From contig CBDHEY010000004.1 in NCBI GenBank assembly GCA_965262305.1, forward strand, positions 930,001-994,000: a stretch of 64,000 nucleotides of DNA. The letters are read 5' to 3'. The first letter of the stretch is position 1. Each line of letters starts with the position of its first letter. The translations under genes and the position numbers were made by a program. The notes under the pieces are model-generated. The model saw only the letters and a list, made by a program, of their open reading frames with translations. It did not search any database and was not told where the DNA came from. Source of the stretch: CBDHEY01 sp965262305. GTDB taxonomy: Bacteria; Pseudomonadota; Gammaproteobacteria; Pseudomonadales; Cellvibrionaceae. Positions 36,141-45,515 of the stretch are shown one piece after another.

Positions 36141-37595
36141 TTATGCGTTGTACGTCGAAGACGATGTGTTACCGCCACGTCCTGTCCAATTTGTATGGAA
36201 AAATTCACCACGAGGCTTATCTGTGCGCTCATATGTATGAGCGCCGAAGTAGTCACGTTGTGCTTGTAGCAAGTTCGCGGGCAGGCGAGCCGTTCGATAA
36301 CCATCGAAGTAGTTAAGTGCTGCTGTTAAACATGGCGCAGGCACTCCATTTGCGATAGCAGTGGCGGCTACGCGTCTCCATGAGACTTGAGCATTCACGA
36401 CCGTTTCTTTGAAGTAGTCATCGAGCAGAAGGTTGTCGAGTTCCGGATTCTTATCGAAAGCCGATTTAATATCACCAAGAAATGCTGACCGTATGATACA
36501 ACCTCCACGCCACATCAAAGCAATGCCGCCGTAATTTAGATGCCAGTCAAATTCCTTCGCGGCTTCACGCATTAAAGTGTATCCCTGTGCGTAGGACACG
36601 ATTTTAGAAGCTAAGACAGCTTGACGAAGATCTTCAATAAACGCAGCTCTATCACCATCAAATGATTTTTCTGGACCTGTCAAAACTTCAGAAGCTTTAA
36701 CTCGTTCTTCTTTAAGCGCAGAAATGCAACGGGCAAAGACTGATTCAGCAATAAGTGTAAGGGGTATTCCTAAATCAAGCGCTACAACACCAGTCCACTT
36801 TCCGGTACCTTTTTGACCAGCGGTATCGAGAATTTTCTCTACAAGAGGTTCACCATCCTCGTCCTTGAACGCCATAATGTCACGGGAAATTTCAATAAGA
36901 TAGCTATCTAACTCTGTCGTATTCCACTCCTTGAATACTTCATGAATTTCGTCTGCATTCATACCAAGTACTTCTTTCATAACTTGGTAAGCTTCGCAGA
37001 TTAATTGCATGTCACCATATTCGATACCATTATGTACCATTTTTACGAAGTGACCCGCACCATTTTCACCAACGTAATCGCAACAGGGCGATCCATCATC
37101 GACCTTTGCGGCAATACCTTGGAAAATTGGTTTAACAGCTTGCCAGGCCTCTTGTGAGCCCCCTGGCATAATGGAAGGGCCTGTTAATGCACCTTCTTCT
37201 CCGCCAGATACCCCTGCACCCACAAAATGTATGCCCTTTTCACGGCAGTACTTTTCACGACGAATTGTGTCAGGGTAGTGTGTATTACCACCATCAATAA
37301 TAATGTCACCTTCATCCAAGTGAGGAAGAAGTTGGTCAATGGTAGCGTCGACGGGTGCGCCAGCTTTAACCATAATCATAATCTTGCGCGGCTTTTCAAG
37401 AGATTGAACCAATTCTTCAACGGAATAAGCACCACGTATCGTTTTTCCTTCAGCTCTGCCGTTGATAAAACGTTCAACCTTTTCCGTGGATCGGTTATAT
37501 GCAGTTACGGTATAGCCTTTACTGGCCATGTTTAGAATAAGATTTTCGCCCATTACGGCAAGGCCAATCAGGCCAATGTCAGATAACGTTTTCAT
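36141..37595 (-). CDS. gnd: 6-phosphogluconate dehydrogenase, decarboxylating
   Basis: 484 residues. It oxidises 6-phosphogluconate to ribulose 5-phosphate with release of CO2 and reduction of NADP in the pentose phosphate pathway, in the cytoplasm. The N-terminal Rossmann motif is GLAVMGENLILNMASKG; the signature LDTAGQKGTGKW and the KMVHNGIEYGDMQ motif with catalytic Lys are present; the C-terminus (ANLLQAQRDYFGAHTYER) is the long homodimeric type found in E. coli. Monocistronic, with its own terminator. Confidence 0.97.
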   Translation of the reverse strand: MKTLSDIGLIGLAVMGENLILNMASKGYTVTAYNRSTEKVERFINGRAEGKTIRGAYSVEELVQSLEKPRKIMIMVKAGAPVDATIDQLLPHLDEGDIIIDGGNTHYPDTIRREKYCREKGIHFVGAGVSGGEEGALTGPSIMPGGSQEAWQAVKPIFQGIAAKVDDGSPCCDYVGENGAGHFVKMVHNGIEYGDMQLICEAYQVMKEVLGMNADEIHEVFKEWNTTELDSYLIEISRDIMAFKDEDGEPLVEKILDTAGQKGTGKWTGVVALDLGIPLTLIAESVFARCISALKEERVKASEVLTGPEKSFDGDRAAFIEDLRQAVLASKIVSYAQGYTLMREAAKEFDWHLNYGGIALMWRGGCIIRSAFLGDIKSAFDKNPELDNLLLDDYFKETVVNAQVSWRRVAATAIANGVPAPCLTAALNYFDGYRTARLPANLLQAQRDYFGAHTYERTDKPRGEFFHTNWTGRGGNTSSSTYNA

Positions 37596-37865
37596 ATGTT
37601 AAATGGTTCTTTTGAGTGAATGGAGTTGCGTGTAAGTTAATAGTTTATTGGGTCAAACGTGAACACTTTCTAGTTTTGTGTCCCTATTTTTTTGATTCAC
37701 GTAACAAGCAAAACATTAACATTTATCTTCCCTATAGGGAATTGCTTCGGTTTATATATACGATAGCTAATTTACGTTAAGATTCTAAGGAAAAACAAAT
37801 CTAGTATTGTTTTGGGTGATTATTGAGCAACTTGTTCGCCCGAGGCTTAATTAGAGAAATCATCT

Positions 37866-38936
37866 ATGATAATCCGCACTTTACTGATCCTTACCGCGCT
37901 GAGCATAATTTCATTAAATTCCCATGGCTTGGTGATTCTTCAATATCACCATATTTCGGATAAAACGCCTGCTCTGACAAGTACCTCGCCAAAACTATTC
38001 AAGAAGCATATGCAGTATTTAGATGAACATCAGTTTCAAATACTCGATATGAAAGATTTACCTAACCTGCTTCGCGGTAAAAAACCATTGCCTAATCACA
38101 GCGTAATTATTACGTTTGATGATGGCTTTAAATCAATTTATGACAATGCTTTTCCTATTTTAAAAAAGAAAAAGTGGCCATTTACCGTTTTTGTTAACAG
38201 TAAGCCCCACGATGAAAAAAATCATCGCTACATGACTTGGGAGCAATTGCGAGAGCTAGCAAAGTATAAGGCGACAATTGCGAACCATTCAGACAGTCAT
38301 TTACATTTAATTCGGAAGCGGGAAAGTGAAACCAAAAGTGCATGGCACGAAAGGCGTCTTAGAGATATTATTTTTGCCGAGCAACGTATCTACAAAGAAA
38401 TTGGTGAAAACCCTAAGATCTTTGCATATCCATATGGTGAATACGATGCCGATATTCAGAGGGATTTAAAAAAAGCGGGTTATATTGCTGTGAGTCAGCA
38501 GTCAGGTCCTGTTTCAAAATCTAATAGTCACCAAGCGTTGCCGCGATTTCCATTTGGAGGAAACTATGGCGATATGAAAGACTTTGCGATAAAGGTAAAT
38601 AGCTTACCTTTTCCATTATTTAAAATAAAAACAACGACTTCTGATGGGCGCTTACTAGAATCTCCTGAACTTCCAAAATCGGAAAGCAGGCCAGTTTTAC
38701 ATATGCAGTCTGAAGCAATGAGTTTCATTAAAGGCATCTCTTGTTTCGCGACCGGACAGGGAGCGATTGAAACTAAAACGACGCGCAATACATTATCGGT
38801 TCAAGCAAATTCGCCCCTGCCTGTTGGACGCAGCCGCTATAATTGCACTGCTCAAGCGGGGGGTGGACGGTACTATTGGTACTCTCAGCTTTTTATAAAG
38901 CGTAAATCAGATGGAAGTTGGTATGACGAATATTAA
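37866..38936 (+). CDS. secreted polysaccharide deacetylase (NodB type)
   Basis: 356 residues with a signal peptide (cleavage near NSHG). The NodB domain (about 24-220) has TFDDGF with the catalytic and metal Asp, and NHSDSH with the metal His pair; AYPYGEYD follows. It removes N- or O-acetyl groups from a polysaccharide in the periplasm or outside. The C-terminal 120 residues are an extra domain of unknown type with two Cys (CFATG, CTAQ). This is not a PgaB-length protein. Confidence 0.88.
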   Translation: MIIRTLLILTALSIISLNSHGLVILQYHHISDKTPALTSTSPKLFKKHMQYLDEHQFQILDMKDLPNLLRGKKPLPNHSVIITFDDGFKSIYDNAFPILKKKKWPFTVFVNSKPHDEKNHRYMTWEQLRELAKYKATIANHSDSHLHLIRKRESETKSAWHERRLRDIIFAEQRIYKEIGENPKIFAYPYGEYDADIQRDLKKAGYIAVSQQSGPVSKSNSHQALPRFPFGGNYGDMKDFAIKVNSLPFPLFKIKTTTSDGRLLESPELPKSESRPVLHMQSEAMSFIKGISCFATGQGAIETKTTRNTLSVQANSPLPVGRSRYNCTAQAGGGRYYWYSQLFIKRKSDGSWYDEY

Positions 38937-38965
38937 TTGTTTTCGTTTCATCATAGCTCCATGAA

Positions 38966-39676
38966 TTAGCCATCCCAAAAGCCTGTGGGGACGATTTCGT
39001 GATAGCCCTCAAGATAGCTTTCGAGAGTATAGCGTTGATCTTCAGGGAAACTTTGGGGTAGGGCTTCACATATTTGTATTCGATCGAGTCGAAATGATCG
39101 GTAGTCATTTCTGAGAGTACACCAAGCTCCAAGAGTCCAAACAGAGCCCCAAAAAACTAAGCCTAGAGGATACACCTCTCGATCGCTTACTCTTTCTTCC
39201 GCGGAGGAGTAAGTCAGTGAGAGAATATTTCTTTGCTCGATGGCAGCACGTATTACGTCCGCAAATTTTGTACGATCCTGTCTACAATAGTCTGGTACTA
39301 AGAACTTGGTCGTTCGTTGATCAAGATCATGTAAAAGCTTGTCTGGTAGTGCTGCTTTAATTTTGTCCAATGCTGTATTAGCGGATTGACCAATCTCATC
39401 GTCCATCCAAGATTTCACGAGCCGAATTCCGAGCATAAGGGATTCTATTTCGTTTTCAGTGAACATAAGTGGTGGCACAGAGTTACCTGGTTGAAGCATG
39501 TAACCAATACCCGCTTCACCTTGAATATCGACTCCAGACAAAATGAGAGACTGTATATCGCGGTAAATAGTACGTTCTGATACCTGCAGCTTGTCGGCAA
39601 GTTGCCTGGCAGTGATGGCAGATCGTCTGCCGCGTAATACTGTAAGCAATTGCAGCAGACGCTCTGACTTTTTCAT
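38966..39676 (-). CDS. YafY-type HTH-WYL transcriptional regulator
   Basis: 236 residues. The N-terminal HTH (ITARQLADKLQVSERTIYRDIQSL) is of the HTH_11 type, followed by a WYL-type sensory domain with WTLGAWCTLRNDYRSFRLDRI. These proteins usually respond to nucleic-acid or nucleotide ligands or to small molecules. It is the third gene of an operon with an ABM-like and a VOC protein and starts 8 bases after the former, so it probably regulates this operon. Confidence 0.9.
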   Translation of the reverse strand: MKKSERLLQLLTVLRGRRSAITARQLADKLQVSERTIYRDIQSLILSGVDIQGEAGIGYMLQPGNSVPPLMFTENEIESLMLGIRLVKSWMDDEIGQSANTALDKIKAALPDKLLHDLDQRTTKFLVPDYCRQDRTKFADVIRAAIEQRNILSLTYSSAEERVSDREVYPLGLVFWGSVWTLGAWCTLRNDYRSFRLDRIQICEALPQSFPEDQRYTLESYLEGYHEIVPTGFWDG

Positions 39677-39684
39677 ATTTCGGG

Positions 39685-39996
39685 TTAGTCGTTGTAACCA
39701 ATTTCTGAAATGGATAGAACTCTTCGCATGTTAACCGATCCCTGTTCTATGAGTGATAGCATTTCTTTGGCCCAGGGTTGCTCGGTAAATTTTGCTTCCG
39801 CCGCTTTGGACTTTTCTTCCGATTCCCAATGGATGATATCCATATATGTACCGTCGATATCTTCAATTAGAGTTCGATAAAAAAAGCCTGGTTGTGACTT
39901 AACAAATTGGTTAAGTTGAGTTTGGATGTCATTGAATAGCGCCATATTTGCATCTTGCTTTAACTTAAATGTGACAAGCTCTATTGTCGATTGCAT
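39685..39996 (-). CDS. small dimeric alpha-beta barrel (ABM-like) protein
   Basis: 103 residues without a signal peptide. The ELVTFKLKQDAN start, GFFYRTLIEDIDGTYMDIIHWES centre and overall length fit the ferredoxin-like dimeric barrels of the antibiotic-biosynthesis-monooxygenase superfamily. Function unknown. It is the middle gene of the VOC/ABM/YafY operon. Confidence 0.75.
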   Translation of the reverse strand: MQSTIELVTFKLKQDANMALFNDIQTQLNQFVKSQPGFFYRTLIEDIDGTYMDIIHWESEEKSKAAEAKFTEQPWAKEMLSLIEQGSVNMRRVLSISEIGYND

Positions 39997-40014
39997 TTTA
40001 TTTTCCTCTTAAAA

Positions 40015-40440
40015 TTAAGATTTTGATTCATCCCAAACCGAAGCTTCTATTTTGTTTCCATCCAAATCTCTAACAAAGCATCCATAATATTGAGGGCCAT
40101 ATTGTGGGCGTGGTCCTGGTTCACCATCACAGACTCCACCCGCGGTAATCGCAACTTGATAAAACTGGTTTACCATTTCCGTTGAGTTGGCTAAAAAAGC
40201 GAAATGTACGCCATTTCCTGGTTCTGCTGGTTTCTTATTGTAAGGTGGATGAACCCAAAATTCAGGGAGTTGCTTGCCGTAGGCGACGGCTTCGCCGGGG
40301 AAATCCATCACGCGCTTCGCACCAACTGTCTCGAGTACTTTGTCGTAGAACTCGATTGCTTTTTCGAATTGGTTGGTGCCTATAGAAACATGCCCCATGA
40401 TCGATGGGATTTCTGGCGAAGTTGTGTCAAAGTTACTCAT
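40015..40440 (-). CDS. VOC family protein (glyoxalase-like)
   Basis: 141 residues. Two beta-alpha-beta-beta-beta halves: IMGHVSIGTNQFEKAIEFYDKVLETVGA and NGVHFAFLANSTEMVNQFY, ending with YGCFVRDLDGNKIEA. The His, His and Glu positions of the metal site (GHVSIG, VHFAF, KIEA) are visible. It may be a small-molecule-detoxifying or resistance-type enzyme. It is the first gene of the three-gene operon, with a GGAG before the ATG. Confidence 0.9.
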   Translation of the reverse strand: MSNFDTTSPEIPSIMGHVSIGTNQFEKAIEFYDKVLETVGAKRVMDFPGEAVAYGKQLPEFWVHPPYNKKPAEPGNGVHFAFLANSTEMVNQFYQVAITAGGVCDGEPGPRPQYGPQYYGCFVRDLDGNKIEASVWDESKS

Positions 40441-40693
40441 TGTTTTCTCCTTTTTTGTCTATCATTAAAAACGTGTCCATTGTATGCTTTGCCGTTGACA
40501 GTATCTGTCAGGAGTAACCTATCACACAGAACTAAAATGAAAAGTAAATACTCCTTGGAAAGACAGTAGATCAAAAAAATACGAAAAAAGGTAAACAATT
40601 TAGGAGATAGTATTTGAACCTCTCTTTCATTTGTTAATCTGAAAAGCATTGAATTCGTACACTTTTTATATTCCATCAAACTAGGAGAACCCT

Positions 40694-41005
40694 ATGCAAA
40701 TTAAAGCTTTGACCGGCATCTTATTAGCAGCTGCCTGCACCGTTTTTTCAAGTGACTTGATCGCTCAGGACGCACCTGCAAAAGAAGCGGGTTGCCGTGC
40801 ATGTCACGGAAAAGATGGCGCTGCGCCGATTTTGCCTCAGTACCCAAAATTGAACGGGCAAAATAAAGAGTATCTGATTTCAGCGCTTAAAGCCTATAAA
40901 GCGGACCAACGAAAAGGTGGCTTAGCGGCGGTTATGTCGGGGCAAGCTAAGTTGCTATCAGATAAGGACATGGAGGAAATTGCAGCATTTTACGCCAGTA
41001 AATAA
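40694..41005 (+). CDS. periplasmic cytochrome c class I (c553-like)
   Basis: 103 residues. A signal peptide (cleavage near LIAQDA) is followed by the haem c site CRACH and a probable Met axial ligand in AAVMSGQAKLL. Length and the YPKLNGQNKEYLISALKAYKADQR segment are typical of small c553-type electron carriers. It is divergent from the VOC operon and has AGGAGAA before the ATG. Confidence 0.93.
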   Translation: MQIKALTGILLAAACTVFSSDLIAQDAPAKEAGCRACHGKDGAAPILPQYPKLNGQNKEYLISALKAYKADQRKGGLAAVMSGQAKLLSDKDMEEIAAFYASK

Positions 41006-41012
41006 AATCACA

Positions 41013-41037
41013 AGAGCAGCTCAATATGAGTTGCTCT
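41013..41037 (+). terminator. hairpin after cytochrome c
   Basis: An 11-bp stem with one G-U pair (AGAGCAGCTCA/TGAGTTGCTCT) and a three-base loop. A T5 run follows 9 bases later. It also lies in the space that converges with hemB. Confidence 0.7.
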
Positions 41038-41077
41038 ATCGATGGTTTTTGTGATTGTTAAGAGAAAGAATTAATAA

Positions 41078-42067
41078 TCAATTAAGCTTCTTGGCTGCGT
41101 GTTTTGCAAAATAGGTTAATATTCCATCTGCTCCAGCGCGCTTAATTGAAATTAGAGACTCCATAATTACATTATCAGAAAGGTAACCGGCTTCAATTGC
41201 AGACATGTGCATTGCGTATTCACCACTCACTTGATAGGCAAAGGTTGGTACACCAAATTCTTGTTTAACTCTTCTAACGATATCTAGATAGGGCATAGCC
41301 GGTTTGACCATTACCATATCCGCGCCCTCTTCAATATCCAGTCTCACCTCATGTAAGGCTTCATCGGTATTTGCGGGATCCATTTGATAGTTAAATTTAT
41401 TGCTTTTGCCAAGGTTTGCACTCGAACCAACTGCATCACGGAAAGGTCCGTAGTATGAAGACGCATATTTCGCTGAGTAAGCCATTATTTGGGTATTGAT
41501 AAAACCGCTTTCGTCAAGCTCAGCACGAATGGCTCCTACACGACCGTCCATCATGTCAGATGGGGCAATAATATCAGCACCTGCTTCAGCACATACTTTT
41601 GCTTGAAGTCGCAGGGCATCAACCGTTTCATCATTTAATACATAACCGTCATCGTTGATAATTCCATCCTGTCCATGGGTGGTATAAGGGTCTAGCGCAC
41701 CATCACATATCAGGCCTAACTCTGGGTATTGACTCTTGAGTCTTTCTACAACGCGAGGTATGAGTCCCTCCGGATTGTGAGCTTCTTCACCATTGGGTGT
41801 TTTTCGGGCAACATCTACGTTTGGAAAGAGGGCAAGTGCAGGAATACCCAGCTCCAAGCATTCTTCTGCATCTCTTTCTAATTCATCTAAACTTACACGA
41901 TCTTGCCCTGACATGGAGTGTATCGGTTGTCGAATGTTTTCTCCTTCTAAAACAAAAACAGGATAAATAAAATCTGCTGGAGAAAGTTGAGTTTCTCTTA
42001 CTAGACGTCGGGAAAATTCGGCAAAGCGATTACGTCTTAGTCGAGTAACAGGAAAATATCGCGACAT
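41078..42067 (-). CDS. hemB: porphobilinogen synthase (delta-aminolevulinate dehydratase)
   Basis: 329 residues. It condenses two 5-aminolevulinate molecules to porphobilinogen in tetrapyrrole synthesis. The metal-site loop reads DGALDPYTTHGQDG with no Cys, the Asp-rich form of Mg-dependent enzymes such as that of Pseudomonas aeruginosa, not the Zn-type Cys triad. The active-site Lys residues lie in SNKFNYQMDP and MVKPAMPYLDIV. Monocistronic. Confidence 0.97.
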   Translation of the reverse strand: MSRYFPVTRLRRNRFAEFSRRLVRETQLSPADFIYPVFVLEGENIRQPIHSMSGQDRVSLDELERDAEECLELGIPALALFPNVDVARKTPNGEEAHNPEGLIPRVVERLKSQYPELGLICDGALDPYTTHGQDGIINDDGYVLNDETVDALRLQAKVCAEAGADIIAPSDMMDGRVGAIRAELDESGFINTQIMAYSAKYASSYYGPFRDAVGSSANLGKSNKFNYQMDPANTDEALHEVRLDIEEGADMVMVKPAMPYLDIVRRVKQEFGVPTFAYQVSGEYAMHMSAIEAGYLSDNVIMESLISIKRAGADGILTYFAKHAAKKLN

Positions 42068-42165
42068 GTTAATTCTCTTTTTTTAATTACGTTTTAGATT
42101 CGGGCGTTGTTTTTCGCACTATAGGCCTAGAGCCAATTGCAAGCAAGCTCGAGCTAAATATGTGA

Positions 42166-42672
42166 TCAGCGAATTTTTCTAAACTCTGTATTTCTACACG
42201 CTGGGCAAGGTGGAATATTTCCAGTCTTTTTAAAATTTATTTCTTTACCGCACTCCTTACAGCGCAGAACACCTGCTGAAGTAATCTGCCCAGTTTTGTA
42301 GGTTGCTTTCGAATCAGCCCACTGGCCAAGCTTTTCAAACATATCACTGGCGCTATGGGCTAAATGAGCTGTCAAATCGAGAAAACCGGCTTCCGCCTTG
42401 GCCATGGTTGGCTCAACTTTTTCTTTTGCTTGAGAGCTCACTTTTGCAATCTGCGAGGCAAACTGTTCTAGATCTCGCCGTAAATAAGATTTTAGGTTTT
42501 CACTTTCCTGCTGGGTTATCTCGCCCGCTTTTACAAGGTTTTCGCGAGAGGTTTCAATCGCTTTTTCTAGCGCTGATAAGGTTTTATCGCTGGAAACGAT
42601 AAATATCTCTCGTGTCTTATCGGAAAGTTTTTCGTAGACATCAACGAGTTTGCTTTCTTTGGTTTCTGCCAT
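42166..42672 (-). CDS. zinc-ribbon protein of the DUF1451/YbeL type
   Basis: About 168 residues. The ATG at 42672 has AGGTG six bases upstream and is preferred over the GTG at 42681. A long helical, coiled-coil-like N-terminal part is followed by a C-terminal zinc ribbon CKEC...CPAC. The pattern, including GVLRCKECGKEI, fits the YbeL family of gammaproteobacteria. Function unknown. Confidence 0.88.
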   Translation of the reverse strand: MAETKESKLVDVYEKLSDKTREIFIVSSDKTLSALEKAIETSRENLVKAGEITQQESENLKSYLRRDLEQFASQIAKVSSQAKEKVEPTMAKAEAGFLDLTAHLAHSASDMFEKLGQWADSKATYKTGQITSAGVLRCKECGKEINFKKTGNIPPCPACRNTEFRKIR

Positions 42673-42831
42673 AAGTTTCACCTAGCTATAAAAAAGGAAA
42701 GTGTCATTCTGAAGCGTGCTTTCAAATGGAATAAGTTGTTGATATTTCAACTATAGCTAAGTATTGAAGCGGCTGTGATGTGGTCTTTGTTTTTATGAAA
42801 TAAGTCTAGAAATTTCTTTTGAAGATCATGC

Positions 42832-43485
42832 CTAATCCATCGCTTTGCGCAGAGTAATATTTATTCTTCTGGCGCCTAGCAGTGAATGAAAAGCGTAACT
42901 AACAGGTTCTATGCCATGAAAGTAAAAGCGTGAAGCCCCTCCCCAAACCACAACATCATTATGTGTTAAGCGAATTCGCTTTATGGGTGAATTTCTTTGT
43001 AATCCTCCAAACTGAAAAACCGCGGGAATCCCTAGAGAAATCGACACTATTGGCGATGTTGGATCGCGTTCGTCTTTGTCTTGATGAAGCGAAAGCTGTG
43101 AACCAGGGGTATATTGATTTAACAAACAGCTATCTGCAACAAAGCCTGGATAGCCTGCTTTTGAGGCTGTTTCTCTTGCGAATTCAATAATAAAACTTGG
43201 TATTTCAGGCCAAGGGGTATTGTTAGCGGGATCTACTTGCGAGTAGCGGTAGCCTTTACTATCACTTACCCAGCCATAGGGGCCACAACTTGTGCTGGTT
43301 ACTGACATACGTCGCCCACCAGGGGTTGTCATTTGTCGAAAAGGTGAGTCTTGTTGCGCTTGCGCTATGAATCTAATTAAATCTTTTTCTAATGGTTCCG
43401 CATAGTTGTTGAAGTATGAGGCTCCATCTGCAACCTGTTCATTTTGAACAAAAGTCTCTTCTAGTTCTTCAAAAAGATCAAGCAT
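42832..43485 (-). CDS. alkB: AlkB-type alpha-ketoglutarate-dependent DNA repair dioxygenase
   Basis: 217 residues. It oxidatively removes alkyl groups from 1-methyladenine and 3-methylcytosine in DNA or RNA, using Fe(II) and 2-oxoglutarate. The Fe ligands are HQD (H134, D136) and H190 in FYFHG; the 2-oxoglutarate-binding Arg residues are in RINITLR. The substrate loop NQYTPGSQLSLHQDKDE matches AlkB. It stands alone, without ada. Confidence 0.95.
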   Translation of the reverse strand: MLDLFEELEETFVQNEQVADGASYFNNYAEPLEKDLIRFIAQAQQDSPFRQMTTPGGRRMSVTSTSCGPYGWVSDSKGYRYSQVDPANNTPWPEIPSFIIEFARETASKAGYPGFVADSCLLNQYTPGSQLSLHQDKDERDPTSPIVSISLGIPAVFQFGGLQRNSPIKRIRLTHNDVVVWGGASRFYFHGIEPVSYAFHSLLGARRINITLRKAMD

Positions 43486-43556
43486 AATAATTACTTTTAT
43501 CTGTTTTTATATACAGTATTCTGTTTAAGCGGAGAGGTCAAGAATATTTTGTTGTG

Positions 43557-43587
43557 AGAGTAAGGAAGCTATTGGCTTCCTTACTCT
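43557..43587 (+). terminator. 13-bp perfect hairpin oriented against the flanking genes
   Basis: AGAGTAAGGAAGC/GCTTCCTTACTCT with a five-base loop. On the plus strand it is followed by TTTTTGTTTT, a good intrinsic terminator, yet both neighbours (alkB and the GH26-like gene) are on the minus strand. On the minus strand the following bases are not T-rich. It may stop antisense transcription or act weakly for the GH26-like gene. Confidence 0.65.
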
Positions 43588-43597
43588 GATTTTTGTT

Positions 43598-45202
43598 TTA
43601 ATTTTTTTCGAGCTTAGCCTTTAGAGTATTTATTTTTATTCTTCCCCATCCAAGTTTGATATTTAAATTCTCCTGGTTTCGATCAACGTCTTTAAAATGG
43701 ACATAGACGGGATTGGGTCCCTTTATTCGAACTCGTTTGGATTCACCCGCAAGTGAGATTTTTAGCATCCCATTGCTAAATTTTGAAGGATAAAGTTTTA
43801 GTTTGATATCTCCTAAAGTATCTACAAGGAGTTTAAAGTCAAGCTGGTCGCCACTCCCTAAAAATGTAGTTTCATTGATAATAGTATTTGGTAGCGTAAA
43901 TCCTTTACCGCCATTTACGTAAATATCTTTTTGAAGTTCAGACTTAAAGCGATTTAAGATTTCATCGTTAGCTTGGACACGTGCGTCTCCCCAAAATGTA
44001 CCGCCTGGACAAATGGGTGCAGTTGGGTTGCTGGGATCAAAAAATACGGCTTCTCCAGGCTCGGTTTGTGCTCCGGCATCACAACGCCACAATGGTGCTT
44101 CATTCCAATTTGCGTTGATATAGGCTACTGCACGCACAACGTCTTTATTTTCTTCGATAAAGTTAAACCAGTCTAAATGCCAAGCATTCCATAATTCTTC
44201 TGCACTGATGCTTTGCTCTAAACGAATAAAAATCGGGCTTGATGTAAGAGAACCAGTTGAAAAACCCTGTGGTGACGCTTCCGCAAGCATCAGCGGCTTG
44301 TTGTGTTTACGTGCAAATTCCACCATTTCATTTTGGAGTATTCGAGGTTCTTTACCGATAAAGTCTTCCGTTCCTGGTGCTTGATAACTTGTAAAATCTT
44401 TGGCAAGGAAAGTAGAAATTGAAACCCAGTCTACAAATTCATCACCTGGATACCAGCGATCCAAATGTCCGGGTTCCGAGGCGGAATACTCTATTCGCCC
44501 TAAAAAATCATCAAAGAAAAATCCTGCACTTTGCCATACCGTCGCTATGTTTGTGGCATCTAGGGCATTAATCCTTTCTTTAATGAATTTAAATGTAGTT
44601 TTGTAGAGCTCTGGTTCATAGCAATTCCATGGCCCATCAAATTCGTAACCTATTCGCAAGAAAACAGGCCGGTTGGTATCTTTTAAAAGTTCTATCATCT
44701 GATCCACTACCGCATGGTACTGTGGAGTTAATTCTATAACGTCATCGTCTCCCGTAGCTGCAATAGCGCGTAAGGGTTGCCGGCCGCCACAAAGATCGAC
44801 GGCATCTTTCAAGTCGAGGCCGATGGCGATAGCGCTATTTGGATATTCAGACATTGAACGTGTTAAATTATGTTCATTGTCTCCCCAATTCCCGCTTGAA
44901 AGTAAACTATTGATAGGTGTCTCTTCAAATCCAGGAAAGAATACTTCTGGAGGAAAGATTTTGAGTGGTGTATAAATGGTAAAACCACCTGGACGTGGCA
45001 TGCTAATGTCTTGATCGAGCACGTCAAATTTATAATCGGAAAGCGTGTCGCTATCTTGCCCCATAAAGAAAAGAATTTTTTCATCGCTGGGCAAATTTCT
45101 TGCACTCAGCTCTGGTATCGCTGCATGACTGAGATGAGTCGTAAATAAAAAGGTCGATAATATGGATGATGCGAGTCGTAAAAAATTAATTGAGTTTTTC
45201 AT
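43598..45202 (-). CDS. secreted GH26-like glycoside hydrolase
   Basis: 534 residues with a signal peptide (cleavage near LSHAAIP). The catalytic region (about 40-430) looks like a clan GH-A barrel related to GH26 beta-mannanases: acid/base Glu in FLRIGYEFDGPWN (E187), nucleophile Glu in PLMLAEAS (E308). About 100 C-terminal residues form a beta-rich module, possibly carbohydrate-binding. The enzyme probably degrades a beta-glycan outside the cell; substrate and exact family need an alignment. Monocistronic. Confidence 0.82.
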   Translation of the reverse strand: MKNSINFLRLASSILSTFLFTTHLSHAAIPELSARNLPSDEKILFFMGQDSDTLSDYKFDVLDQDISMPRPGGFTIYTPLKIFPPEVFFPGFEETPINSLLSSGNWGDNEHNLTRSMSEYPNSAIAIGLDLKDAVDLCGGRQPLRAIAATGDDDVIELTPQYHAVVDQMIELLKDTNRPVFLRIGYEFDGPWNCYEPELYKTTFKFIKERINALDATNIATVWQSAGFFFDDFLGRIEYSASEPGHLDRWYPGDEFVDWVSISTFLAKDFTSYQAPGTEDFIGKEPRILQNEMVEFARKHNKPLMLAEASPQGFSTGSLTSSPIFIRLEQSISAEELWNAWHLDWFNFIEENKDVVRAVAYINANWNEAPLWRCDAGAQTEPGEAVFFDPSNPTAPICPGGTFWGDARVQANDEILNRFKSELQKDIYVNGGKGFTLPNTIINETTFLGSGDQLDFKLLVDTLGDIKLKLYPSKFSNGMLKISLAGESKRVRIKGPNPVYVHFKDVDRNQENLNIKLGWGRIKINTLKAKLEKN

Positions 45203-45483
45203 TTTTGTATCCTTGATGTTGTTTACGATTTGTTAACGTCCTCTGGCCATGAGTTGGATAAAATTTTACAAGGTCAATGTCAAACTAATGTTAGAGACAG
45301 GTGAATATAAAGTAAGTGGGGTTTAGTTTGACGACAAAAATCATTCAAATAAAATAACGAGTTAAACCAAACTTATTTAGAGTAGAGTGAATATGTTTTT
45401 ACGGAAGAAAAGAAAACTAATTTGAATAAGAATCTGAATGTTTTATTACGGCTTACATTTTATGAATGCTTATGGAGAATGCT

Positions 45484-45515
45484 AGCGCGTCGAAGTTATT
45501 TTTTGTTGACGCGCT
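45484..45515 (-). terminator. hairpin at the arsH stop codon
   Basis: AGCGCGTC/GACGCGCT (8 bp) with a 16-base loop that contains the arsH stop codon. No T-run follows, so its role as a terminator is weakly supported. Confidence 0.4.
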
